DNA of 64,000 nucleotides from Sphingobacterium sp. UBA4616 (GTDB lineage Bacteria; Bacteroidota; Bacteroidia; Sphingobacteriales; Sphingobacteriaceae): NCBI GenBank assembly GCA_002386525.1, contig DGIS01000004.1:1-64000 (forward strand). The letters run 5' to 3'. This document shows positions 1 through 8,721 of this stretch, piece by piece (the first letter of the stretch is position 1; every line of letters starts with the position of its first letter). A program made the translations under genes and the position numbers. Under the pieces are notes generated by a model. It saw only the letters and a program-made list of their open reading frames with translations. It had not been told where the DNA came from and made no database searches.

Positions 1-2
1 AC

Positions 3-113
3 CTTTTTCAGGAATGGACACCTATTAGTGGTGTATTGGTTGATTATATCTTAACCCAAGATCGACTACAGGTTGAAACAACGATCACACGGTTGGCTAT
101 AGCGCGTGACTAG
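3..113 (+). CDS. Possible 3' end of an upstream gene (partial)
   Basis: One frame is open from the window edge to a TAG at 111-113, giving 36 residues (LFQEWTPIS...LAIARD). It would be the C-terminus of a gene that starts outside the window. I do not recognise the family, and a frame this short can be open by chance, so the call rests only on the frame and on the ordinary-looking amino-acid mix. Confidence 0.3.
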   Translation, partial: LFQEWTPISGVLVDYILTQDRLQVETTITRLAIARD

Positions 114-579
114 GTTTACTCCTTATACGTTTTTCTTTAAGCAGAATGATAGCTAAGTAATGGAACAGGGCCCAAGAAAGAGAAAAATTTTCACTAAGGG
201 TTTTGAGTTGACTTATGATACTATTTGTCTCTTTATGGAGTGTGAAATTTTTTTAGTTGCACTGGGATAAATTTTTATGGCTGGTTTTGAAGTTTAAGGG
301 AAAAGATTCACCAGGCAGGTAGTACGAGTGTCTATGTGGCGAGGTAGAGGATAGGGGGCAAGAAGTTTTTACCGTAAAGATAATAGGGGAAGCCATTTCA
401 CAGTGAAATTGGAAAGTTGCTATATTATTTTACATAAACAGATAAGGTTTGATGTAAATAGTTTTCCTTAATAATGTAACAATGTTACTTAAGTATGTTA
501 AATTTTTAAAATTAAAATACTACTATTCAGTACTTTAATTTTGTTTGTGAATTAATTGTTATCAATAAATTATGCTTGC
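114..579. other. Intergenic stretch, nothing recognised
   Basis: AT-rich and broken by stops in all frames. I see no RNA gene or repeat here. It ends at the promoter of the first SusC gene. Confidence 0.5.
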
Positions 580-610
580 ATTGCAAATGTTAAAAAAAGT
601 TATAATTTTG
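580..610 (+). promoter_or_regulatory. Bacteroidota-type promoter of SusCD locus 1
   Basis: ATTG (580-583), a 19-nt spacer, then TAATTTTG (603-610). This fits the known -33 TTTG / -7 TAnnTTTG consensus of Bacteroidota housekeeping sigma. It predicts a leader of about 130 nt before the ATG at 748. The -33 region continues as ATTGCAAAT, which recurs at the same place in the promoter of SusCD locus 2. Confidence 0.7.
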
Positions 611-747
611 TATTTAACGTTTTTTAACATGTGGAAACGATCCAAGGTAAAACGTTACTAACTATAACGCATATATAAATTATTGGAAAGTATATAGCTA
701 ACCAAAGTATATTATCAAGAATAAACATTTTTAATAAACATAAACAT

Positions 748-3700
748 ATGAAACACAAATTACTCAGTTTTTTCGTGGGTAGTATGATTCTTACTTCTGT
801 TGCGTTTGCGCAGGATAGAAAGGTCAGTGGTCATGTTACAGGAGCAGATGGAAAGCCATTAGCAGGAGTAACTATCGTTGTCCAAGGGTCAAATGTTGCC
901 ACACAAACAGATGCGAATGGTAATTATTCATTATCAGTGCCTAACGGTAAAGTTATTGTATTTCGCTCAGTAGGTTTTGCTGATAAAACATTAATTGTTA
1001 AAGAAGGGCAATCTTCTTTTAATGTGATGTTGGATAATGCAGATAATGCGCTGGATGAAGTGGTTGTAACAGCTATGGGTATTACTCGCTCAGAAAAATC
1101 ATTAGGCTATTCGGCTACAAAAATTGGCGGAGAACAGCTTGCTGCGGCTAGAAATACTAACGTATTAAGTTCCTTAGCTGGTAAAGTAGCTGGTGTAACT
1201 GTAAACTCGACGGGGCCCGCTCCTGGTTCCGCATCGTCTATTACGATTCGTGGTTACGGTTCAATGACGGGGAGCAATGAACCATTGTATGTGGTAGATG
1301 GGGTTCCGTTGCAATCGGCGACATTTAATACTCAAGGTAATTCAATTCAGGGTGGAGGTATTTCCGGTATATCTTCTGATGACATTGAATCAATGACCGT
1401 GCTTAAAGGGGCAGCAGCAACAGCACTTTATGGGAGCCGTGCGGCAAATGGTGTTGTTGTAATAACAACCAAAGCAGGTAAATCAGGTAATGGTAGAAAT
1501 TTTTCCATAGCATATAACGGTGGTATTCAATTGCGTCAGAATTCAGTATTTCCTATCATGCAAAATGAGTTCGGTCAAGGATGGAATGGACAACAAACGT
1601 TTATTGAGAATGGATCTTGGGGGCCTCGTTTAGATGGTAGTCAGCAAGTATTTGGTCCTATTTGGAATAATCAACAGCTTTTTCATCCTTACTCTGCCCA
1701 AAAGAATAATGTTAAAGATTTTTTTGAAATAGGAAAATCGTTTAATAATAGCGTTTCTCTTAATGGTGTATCTGAAGATAGAAAGATGAATTATTATTTA
1801 TCTTATTCAAATGTCAAAGATAATGGAATTATGCCTACAGATGCAGATTCTTATAAAAGAAATACCATTGCTTATCGTACATCTTACCAAGCTGCCGATT
1901 GGTTGAAAGTGTCTTCGAACTTGAATTTCAATACTAGTAAGACCGATGTGGCTGGTAACTATCAAGGAACTTCTATCATTGACGGTCTATTGGAATTGCC
2001 TAGAGACATCTCCATTATTGACAAAAAGGATCTAACAAGCCCGTTTAATACTCCAGAGGCCTATTTTACACCTTATGGTATTACGAATCCTTATTGGGCG
2101 CTTGCTAATAACTATAATAGATTAAATTCGAAACAATTTAATGGTAAGTTACAGTTGGATATTAAGCCAATCAAAGAATTGAATTTAACTTATCGTTTTG
2201 GTTTTGATCATATTGACTATGATCGTAAAGTTGGAACTCCTGAAATCAATCTTGACGACAAGTTGATCGATAATGATTATGGATATGCACCTTCTAATAT
2301 GAACCAGTCAGGAGCGGTTGATGTTTATTATGGACGAAACTATGAACTCAACCATGACTTTTTAGCAACTTACGATAAAAGTTTTGAGAAATTCACGTTC
2401 ACCGGTATTGCTGGAATGAACTTAAATGAGCGGTATAGCACATCTATAAATGGTAAAACCGAAAGTCTTGCAATATATGAGAATTTTTGGCAGCTAAATA
2501 ATGGTGCAACTAGATCTGCCTTGGGTGAGACACAATCAAAACGTAGACTAGTAGGTCTATTTGGGGATATTACCTTGGGGTATGACGAAACGGTATTTTT
2601 GAACTTAACTGCTAGAAATGATTGGTCGTCTACATTGCCAGTAAACAAAAATCATTTTTTCTATCCAGGAGCTACATTAAGTTGGATCTTTACAAACAAC
2701 TTACCTAAGAATAATATTTTGACTTTTGGTAAGGCCCGTTTGGCTTATGGGAAAACGGGGAATGATGCTGGCGTTTATCAGACTTCTGCTAGATATATCC
2801 AAGCTGCAGCAGCGGGATATTACGCTGGTAGTATTGCTGCATTTCCTTTTAATAATAAAAACTCATTCTTGCTAAGTACTCAAAATGGTAGTAATACTTT
2901 GACTCCGGAAATGAATAAAGAGTTTGAAGCTGGTGTTAACCTTAAGTTTCTTAACAATCGAATAGGATTAGACGCGGTTTATTATAGCAGAACTCGTACT
3001 AACCAGATTTTTCCACTATCTATCGATCCTGCCACAGGATTTGCAACTATGGTAACGAATGTGGGAAATGTAAGGAATAGAGGGGTTGAGTTTTTGTTGA
3101 GTACAACTCCTGTGAAAACTGAAAAATTCCGTTGGGATTTGGATTTGAATTTTACAGTGAATAAGAATAAGGTAATTTCTTTGCCAGCCGAGCTGGGGGG
3201 GAAATTCGAAGTGAACAGATTCTCTGCAGGAAATGATGCGGTATATATGTATGCTGAAGAGGGAAAACCTTTGGGAACTTTTTATACTTATCTTCCGCAA
3301 TATGTTGAAGATAAAAGCAGTGAATATTTCGGGAAGTTAATAGTTGGAGAGGATGGTTTACCGATCTTAACTGCTGATGTGCAGAGTACTGGTAAAAATA
3401 TTCAACCAAAATGGGTTGGCGGTGCCACCACTTCTTTCAGTGCTTATGGGTTTACACTTAGTGCAGCTTTAGATGTGCGCGAAGGAGGTTATATGTTCTC
3501 TAGAACTAAAAATTTAATGCAGTTTACAGGTAACGGTATTGAAACGATGTATAACGATCGTAATCCATTTATTATACCAAATTCTGTAGTTGATAACGGT
3601 AGTGGAACATATTCAGAAAATACCAACCCAATTAAAATGTCTACCTCGGGACTTCAAAACTATTGGAATAAAACAGGTGGAGTGGCAGGTGGAGAATATT

Positions 3701-3963
3701 ATTTGTTAGATCGATCTTTTAGAAAAATTCGTAATCTTTCATTGACATATAATTTACCTAAAACTTGGGTAAACTCCGTCAAATTAAGCGATATTGCTGT
3801 GACAGCATTTGTGAACAATCCATTCGTATGGACGCCCAAAAGTAACAAATTTATTGATCCAGAAGGATCAACAGGGGGAATTGGATTGGATGGACAATTT
3901 GGTGAATTGTATATCAATCCAGCAACACGGATTTATGGATTTAATGTAAGTCTTAAGTTTTAA
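748..3963 (+). CDS. SusC/RagA-family TonB-dependent outer-membrane transporter (locus 1)
   Basis: Outer-membrane pore of a SusCD complex, expected to import an oligomer captured by the SusD-like partner directly downstream. Residues 1-22 are a signal peptide ending AFAQ. Residues 25-100 are a carboxypeptidase-regulatory-like beta-sandwich. A TonB-box-like DEVVVTAMG follows near residue 105, then the plug, with the family motifs PLYVVDGVPL and ALYGSRAANGVVVITTKAGK. The remaining ~800 residues are the barrel, ending in the aromatic-rich YGFNVSLKF typical of outer-membrane insertion. The length of 1071 aa is normal for the family. The substrate cannot be read from the sequence because no glycosidase is linked. 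The first ~107 residues closely match the SusC at 8722, while the barrels are unrelated in detail. Confidence 0.96.
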   Translation: MKHKLLSFFVGSMILTSVAFAQDRKVSGHVTGADGKPLAGVTIVVQGSNVATQTDANGNYSLSVPNGKVIVFRSVGFADKTLIVKEGQSSFNVMLDNADNALDEVVVTAMGITRSEKSLGYSATKIGGEQLAAARNTNVLSSLAGKVAGVTVNSTGPAPGSASSITIRGYGSMTGSNEPLYVVDGVPLQSATFNTQGNSIQGGGISGISSDDIESMTVLKGAAATALYGSRAANGVVVITTKAGKSGNGRNFSIAYNGGIQLRQNSVFPIMQNEFGQGWNGQQTFIENGSWGPRLDGSQQVFGPIWNNQQLFHPYSAQKNNVKDFFEIGKSFNNSVSLNGVSEDRKMNYYLSYSNVKDNGIMPTDADSYKRNTIAYRTSYQAADWLKVSSNLNFNTSKTDVAGNYQGTSIIDGLLELPRDISIIDKKDLTSPFNTPEAYFTPYGITNPYWALANNYNRLNSKQFNGKLQLDIKPIKELNLTYRFGFDHIDYDRKVGTPEINLDDKLIDNDYGYAPSNMNQSGAVDVYYGRNYELNHDFLATYDKSFEKFTFTGIAGMNLNERYSTSINGKTESLAIYENFWQLNNGATRSALGETQSKRRLVGLFGDITLGYDETVFLNLTARNDWSSTLPVNKNHFFYPGATLSWIFTNNLPKNNILTFGKARLAYGKTGNDAGVYQTSARYIQAAAAGYYAGSIAAFPFNNKNSFLLSTQNGSNTLTPEMNKEFEAGVNLKFLNNRIGLDAVYYSRTRTNQIFPLSIDPATGFATMVTNVGNVRNRGVEFLLSTTPVKTEKFRWDLDLNFTVNKNKVISLPAELGGKFEVNRFSAGNDAVYMYAEEGKPLGTFYTYLPQYVEDKSSEYFGKLIVGEDGLPILTADVQSTGKNIQPKWVGGATTSFSAYGFTLSAALDVREGGYMFSRTKNLMQFTGNGIETMYNDRNPFIIPNSVVDNGSGTYSENTNPIKMSTSGLQNYWNKTGGVAGGEYYLLDRSFRKIRNLSLTYNLPKTWVNSVKLSDIAVTAFVNNPFVWTPKSNKFIDPEGSTGGIGLDGQFGELYINPATRIYGFNVSLKF

Positions 3964-3974
3964 AATTGAGCAAA

Positions 3975-5465
3975 ATGAAAAAAATTATACTGCCTTTATT
4001 GGCTATAGCAATAGGAATCACCTCGTGTAATAAATATTTGGATATTAATGTGGATCCAAATTCTCCAACAGCTGAGAATGTAACGAGCACATTAATTCTT
4101 CCTGGTGTTGAAATGAATTTAGCAACAAGCTATGGAAACTTCTTCCGTATTTTAGGAGGTTATTATTCCGAACAGTACGCACACTTATTTGGCACAAGTA
4201 ACTATGTAGATTACTCTCAATTTGTTACCTCTCAAACCCGATCAAGTGGCACATACACACAATTAAATACGAGAGTATTAAATAATTTGCAGACGATCCG
4301 AGAAAAGTCAGTTGCAAAAAACAGTTGGGGAGATAATCTTGCAGCTACCACGTTAAGAGCTTTTACCCTTCAAGCACTGGTGGATGCGTATGGAGAAACA
4401 CCCTATACAGAAGCTTGGAACAAGGATATTTTGGCGCCTAGATACGATAATGGGGATGTTGTATATAATGGTATTTTAGCAGAATTAAATGATGCATTAT
4501 CAAAAGTTTCAGATGACACACCAGTAATTGAATCATTTCTATTCGGTAAATCAAACTCGTCAAAATGGATTAAATTTGCAAACGCATTAAAATTAAAAAT
4601 TTTAATGCGTATGAGTAAGGTACAAGATGTCAAAAGTCAGTTAGCAAGCTTAATCGCAGAAAATAATTTTCCAACAGAGGACGTTGCTTGGGCTGGAATT
4701 TGGGCTGACGAAACAGGCAAAGCGAATCCGTATTATCAAGAAGAATTTGCTGCATATTTCGGTTCTACTCAAAAGAACGTTACTTTAAATTTAGCATTAT
4801 CAGCAGTAATGGAAGAATCTAATGATGGGAGATTGGCCGCGTTTTTCGATAAGAATAAAGATGGAAAATTTTTAGGAGGAGTTTCTGGTACGAATTATTC
4901 TACATCGAAATTATATAAGGCTGAAAACTTCAATAGGCCCGCTATGAGATATGATTCTCCAGTATATTTAATTACTAAATCAGAGGTCGAATTTTTTATA
5001 GCAGAGTATTATGCTAAAAATGGATCTGCTGCGAATGCAAAAGCACATTACGAAAAAGGAATTATAGAATCTTTTTTATCTGCAGGGTTATCGGCGTCTG
5101 ATGCACAAAATGTTATTACTGGAATCTACGCCTACAACAATGCTAACTATGAGAAGTTAATTGGTATTCAAAAATGGGTAGCTCTATCAGGAACGAATAA
5201 TTTTGAAGCGTGGTGTGAATTGAGACGTCTCAAATACCCTGCATTTGGAACAGTGAATGGAACAGCTATTTACAATGTAGCAAATGATGTTTTCAAACCT
5301 GAACTTCTTGTACCTGGTACATTATATACACCAATCGATGTATTTAACACTTTGGGTAATAATCAGCTGTTGCAAAGAATCCGCTACGCGCAAAGTTCTA
5401 CAAATGCCAACAGTAACGCTCCTGCTGTTAAACCAGATAAAGAACCTGTGTTTTGGGCTAAATAA
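3975..5465 (+). CDS. SusD/RagB-family lipoprotein, SusD-like_2 type (locus 1)
   Basis: Surface lipoprotein that should form the lid of the SusC pore encoded 11 bases upstream. The signal peptide ends in a lipobox, ITSC, and the mature protein opens NKYLDINVDPNSPT, the signature start of the SusD-like_2 family. NALKLKILMRMS in the middle is another family block, and the C-terminal region is Ala/Asn rich. I take the ATG at 3975; an in-frame TTG lies three codons earlier. The product is 496 aa, usual for the family. It is transcribed with the SusC and with the two small lipoprotein genes that follow. Confidence 0.93.
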   Translation: MKKIILPLLAIAIGITSCNKYLDINVDPNSPTAENVTSTLILPGVEMNLATSYGNFFRILGGYYSEQYAHLFGTSNYVDYSQFVTSQTRSSGTYTQLNTRVLNNLQTIREKSVAKNSWGDNLAATTLRAFTLQALVDAYGETPYTEAWNKDILAPRYDNGDVVYNGILAELNDALSKVSDDTPVIESFLFGKSNSSKWIKFANALKLKILMRMSKVQDVKSQLASLIAENNFPTEDVAWAGIWADETGKANPYYQEEFAAYFGSTQKNVTLNLALSAVMEESNDGRLAAFFDKNKDGKFLGGVSGTNYSTSKLYKAENFNRPAMRYDSPVYLITKSEVEFFIAEYYAKNGSAANAKAHYEKGIIESFLSAGLSASDAQNVITGIYAYNNANYEKLIGIQKWVALSGTNNFEAWCELRRLKYPAFGTVNGTAIYNVANDVFKPELLVPGTLYTPIDVFNTLGNNQLLQRIRYAQSSTNANSNAPAVKPDKEPVFWAK

Positions 5466-5495
5466 TATTGGGTGATTAATTTTAAATATAAAATA

Positions 5496-6125
5496 ATGAA
5501 AAGATTTATATATAATATTATTCCTTTTATGCTTGTCTTGTTATTGTTTCAAGCATGCAAAAAGGATGAAACAACGGATGGGATGACTCATATTACAACT
5601 TATCCCGTTTTGACAATGACTGGAGATGTTTATCAATCGATTGTTGTTGGAGGGAAGTATGTAGAAGCAGGAGTTACAGCTAAGGAGGGGGATACACCAC
5701 TGGAAGTTAAAGTCACCGGTTCAGTTAACACATCCAAAGAGGGAATTTATGAATTGGTATATAGTGCTGTAAATTCAGATGGTTTTCCTGGTTCTGTTAG
5801 TCGTTTTGTTGCAGTTTTATCAAGTGCTCCAAAAGGGGATCTTTCCGGTAGTTATTCTTACCAAGCGAATGCCGCTTATTCTTCAACAATGACGAAATTA
5901 TCAGCTGGTTTTTATAGGTTTTCTAATGTTTGGGGAGCGTCAACTATTCCGGTTTTTGTATTGTCAAGTGATGGAATTAATGCTATTGTGCCTGAATGGT
6001 CATTAAGTGCATTCGGACCAGCAGTCGGCACGGGCGTGTTAAACGGTAATATTTTAACTTTTAGAATTACATTATTAGGTCAATCAACACCTCCGAACAC
6101 ACCAAGGATTTGGGTAAAAAAATAA
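5496..6125 (+). CDS. Lipoprotein with DUF5011 / Ig-like domain
   Basis: Predicted 209-aa lipoprotein. The hydrophobic signal ends LLFQAC, and KKDE follows. Residues ~30-110 (PVLTMTGD...VEAGVTAKEGD...GIYELVYSAVNSDGFPGSVSR) have the pattern of DUF5011 / HYR-like Ig modules: YVEAGVTA, then a strand reading YSA.N.DG. The second half is glycine/serine-rich and unrecognised. Genes of this type often follow SusCD pairs and probably encode surface glycan-binding or scaffold proteins; that role is inference. An in-frame GTG exists at 5472, but the ATG at 5496 directly precedes the signal peptide. Confidence 0.8.
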   Translation: MKRFIYNIIPFMLVLLLFQACKKDETTDGMTHITTYPVLTMTGDVYQSIVVGGKYVEAGVTAKEGDTPLEVKVTGSVNTSKEGIYELVYSAVNSDGFPGSVSRFVAVLSSAPKGDLSGSYSYQANAAYSSTMTKLSAGFYRFSNVWGASTIPVFVLSSDGINAIVPEWSLSAFGPAVGTGVLNGNILTFRITLLGQSTPPNTPRIWVKK

Positions 6126-6137
6126 ATTTGAGATATT

Positions 6138-6656
6138 ATGAAATTAACAAATGAAGTTTTGATATGTTTTCTTGTATTGGTAGCAGGCTTTACCTCTTGC
6201 AAAAAGGATGAAGTGGAAGGAACTGCTACACAAGAAACCGCAGGAGAATGGTACGTTACAGCAGATGCTGTTAAAGCAGATGGTTCTCTTGTTGAAAAGG
6301 ATGTCTATGGTTTGGGGCATTTTAAAATGGGCACATATAATACAGTAGATAATACTCCGAGTAAGATGTGGGTAGATGATTATGGTAATTTTTGGGTGTT
6401 CAAGGGTAGAGTTGATTTAAACCTGTCAGATAAGTCTTTTTCAGGAAAAACCATCAAAAATGAATCCGCTGATGGTGATGAAATCTCATTTGATATAACA
6501 AATGGTAAAATTTTAAAAGGTGCTGCGAAATATCCCAATGGAACAGTCGCAGATAGTATCATTTTTGACGTAAAATTTAGTGATGATAATCCAAATGGTT
6601 TTGATCATTATCGAATTAGTGGAGTGAGATACTCAGGTTTGGTTGATAATGATTAA
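6138..6656 (+). CDS. Lipoprotein of the putative lipid-binding (PF12888-like) family
   Basis: 172-aa predicted lipoprotein with signal ending GFTSC. The body contains AGEWYVTADAV, GTYNTVDNTPSKMWVDDYGNFW and the C-terminal FDHYRISGVRYSGL. These are the blocks of the small Bacteroidota family annotated as putative lipid-binding or calycin-like proteins, which typically sit last in SusCD operons. It lies 12 bases after the previous gene, and a strong terminator follows at 6707. No catalytic residues are evident, and the function is not established. Confidence 0.8.
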   Translation: MKLTNEVLICFLVLVAGFTSCKKDEVEGTATQETAGEWYVTADAVKADGSLVEKDVYGLGHFKMGTYNTVDNTPSKMWVDDYGNFWVFKGRVDLNLSDKSFSGKTIKNESADGDEISFDITNGKILKGAAKYPNGTVADSIIFDVKFSDDNPNGFDHYRISGVRYSGLVDND

Positions 6657-6706
6657 GCATTCTTTTTAAGATATAATGAAATCGAAATAGAACGATAGAA
6701 ATTTGC

Positions 6707-6747
6707 AATGCCCCCTGAAAGTTAAACACTTATTTGGGGGCATTTTT
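6707..6747 (+). terminator. Rho-independent terminator of SusCD locus 1
   Basis: AATGCCCCC (6707-6715) pairs with GGGGGCATT (6736-6744) and is followed by a T run. It lies ~50 bases after the lipid-binding lipoprotein gene. Confidence 0.85.
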
Positions 6748-6972
6748 ATAATAGATAACCAGCGACATGGATTGAGGACGAATGTAAATCCATGATGTAT
6801 ATATGTGAAAGTCTTGTTGCTAGCTTTAACTTTGACAAAGAATTTGTTAATACTTAAGGTATATGATGGAACTTAAAATATCGTATAAAAGGAAGGGTAC
6901 TTGAAAACTCCATTGAACACTCCCAAATTTAGGAGTGCTCCAAAGTAGAAAATTCCGCTGTTTTGACCTGTT

Positions 6973-7870
6973 TTATATAAATATCTCAGGCGCCATATCC
7001 TCTAAACTGCTGTGGGGTCTGAAGGTGTTGTACTATTATCTTCAGATTTCAATTTTTTCCTTCGCATCTTCCAATGACAGAAACTAGTACGTATTGATGC
7101 GCTCTTCCCGAAGGCTTCCGCTGAATGACTCAATATACAGATTATCTGTCGGTTTTCCCTGTCTGGAGAATATTAATTACACCTGATGTTTTTATTCCCG
7201 CTTATCCACATCCTTGGAACTAAATTATTCACTTGTGCTTGCCTTATTTCGTGTTCATGATTACTTTGCAATTGCGATCATGTATTATCCATTTGGATTT
7301 TCCTGGCTATTGCTTGCTGGAACAACCTGAGTTCTTCCTGAGTACAAACAACATCACTTCCCTTTAGGCACTGTCCAACCTCAATAGCCATAAATTTACG
7401 GCTATAATTATCCACTATAGTTAAGGAGTGGATTTTTCTGCCGTCGAACAGCGCAGCGACAAAATCCATACTCCAGCAGTAATGTAAATTGGAAAAAAAA
7501 CAGTCTCTCGGATCGATGAGCGGCGACTCGACAACGTCTGGGCCTTTTAACCCCTAGATTTAAACCTTCTTCATCACAAATACGGTAAATCTGTTTTGGA
7601 TTATCATGCCAGCCTTCACGTTTCAATAGAACAACAATCCCTTCTATTCCGTAACGGGCACGTGTTTCAGCAATACCTTTTTATGCTACGGTGTAACCGA
7701 CCGTCATCGCATCTATGGTATTTATAATACCAAACGGAGGTGCTTAGCAGAGATACCTCGCATGCTCTGCGTAGGGAAATTCGATAATCGGAAAACAGGC
7801 CGGTAACAGCGGTTCTACGCTGCGAAGGCTTTGAAACTTTTTTTTAATACATCCTAGAGTATCTGTTTAT
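6973..7870 (-). pseudogene. IS3-family transposase OrfB remnant
   Basis: Read leftward on the minus strand in changing frames, the pieces are REGWH...KQIYRICDEEGLNL, KRPRR, MDFVAALFDGRKIHSLTIVDNYSRKFMAIEVG, GKPTDN.YIESF.GS.REE, FLSLEDAKEKIEI and YNTFRPHSSLEDMAPEIF. These are the successive blocks of the IS3 OrfB integrase core: HTH_21, the first DDE aspartate in SMDFV, and the final glutamate in YIESF. At least four in-frame stops (for example near the REE and WR positions) and several frameshifts break it. It is a pseudogene. Confidence 0.88.
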
Positions 7871-7897
7871 CGAGACTAAGATCGGTCGCAAGCTTTT

Positions 7898-8041
7898 TCA
7901 GCTGTACATTTTCTTCTTCCAATTATAGAACGTAGCTTCACTGATACCCATTTTTCTGCAGACTTCTTCCACACGCGTACCTGTCTCGGACTGTTTGATC
8001 GCAAAGGTGATCTGTGCTTCGGTAAACTTTGATTTTTTCAT
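7898..8041 (-). pseudogene. IS3-family transposase OrfA remnant
   Basis: The ATG at 8041 begins MKKSKFTEAQITFAIKQSE..., followed by GTRVEEVCRKMGISEATFYNWKKK. This is the classic HTH_Tnp_1 domain of IS3-family OrfA. A small deletion after YNWKKK shifts the frame, and translation stops at 7898-7900. The lost coiled-coil part (EENVQLKKLATDLSLDKQIL) is readable in another frame and is itself closed by a TAG. Confidence 0.88.
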
Positions 8042-8125
8042 CGCTTTTCCTCCCTTTCAAAATTAGTAATTCAAATCCGAATTCTCTACTTTTAAATGCT
8101 TGAGTTTTTTGGGGGGAGATCAATG

Positions 8126-8533
8126 AAGCTAATACATTAATTTGAATCGAATATCTGTTAGAAGTAAGGAATACTTTTTTTAATGTTACATATACAAGCG
8201 GAATAGTCGCACAGATACTTATAAACTGGATCTTAAATTAGTAGAGAGTATTGAAGAAAATTAAAAAATCCGTAACAGATTAGAATTTATCTTTTACACA
8301 AATATAGTTATTAAATTTTTTTTGTAAAATTCTATCTTGTAAGCTTTTTTTGTTGTTTATGCTATTTGTTGGAGATTACTAATTTTAAAATTAGACATCT
8401 CTCGTTTTTATCTAATTTTAGGTAATAACTAAAGTTTTGTGAATGAGGTTAACTTTTTAATTAAATACTATAGTTGAAATGTTTTAAAAAAGATTTTATT
8501 TATTCCAATTATTTTTAAAAAAAACACATATTT
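8126..8533. other. AT-rich intergenic stretch between the IS remnant and the SusC promoter
   Basis: No open frame, RNA gene or clear repeat seen. Very AT-rich towards its right end, where the promoter of SusCD locus 2 begins. Confidence 0.5.
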
Positions 8534-8564
8534 ATTGCAAATTTAAAAATCTTGTTTATCTTTG
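8534..8564 (+). promoter_or_regulatory. Bacteroidota-type promoter of SusCD locus 2
   Basis: ATTG (8534-8537), a 19-nt spacer, then TATCTTTG (8557-8564), an exact TAnnTTTG. It has the same spacing and the same ATTGCAAAT context as the promoter at 580. It predicts a leader of about 150 nt before the ATG at 8722. Confidence 0.75.
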
Positions 8565-8721
8565 TTTTAACAAAATTTTAACATTTACCGTTTAGTTTTG
8601 TAAACACTAACTGTATTAGCCCGCGAGGCTCATCACTTTTGAATAACAGATATTAAAGCTCCTTTGGTGCCTTTATCGTATTTAGTTAGATAAACTACTT
8701 ATTTTAAACAAACATAAACAT

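Larger units (their letters stand above)
6911..8125 (-). mobile_element. Decayed IS3-family insertion sequence
   Basis: Remnants of orfA (8041 downward) and orfB (about 7870 to 6973) lie in IS3 order on the minus strand. The ends form imperfect inverted repeats. CATTGA at 6911-6916 faces TCAATG at 8120-8125, both are followed inward by C-rich CTCCC-like stretches, and AAGTAGAAAATTC (6943-6955) faces an AAGTAGAGAATTC copy around 8080-8093. The span of about 1.2 kb is near the family's usual size. No clear target duplication is visible. Multiple stops, frameshifts and a small deletion mean it cannot encode transposase. Confidence 0.85.

Noticed and set aside
3016..3409. Minus-strand frames inside the first SusC gene
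   Set aside because: They are frame shadows of the SusC coding sequence and show no domain or signal of their own.
8580..8600. A second promoter for SusCD locus 2 at a TAGTTTTG box
   Set aside because: No TTG-type -33 element lies 19-21 bases upstream of it; the promoter at 8534-8564 fits much better.
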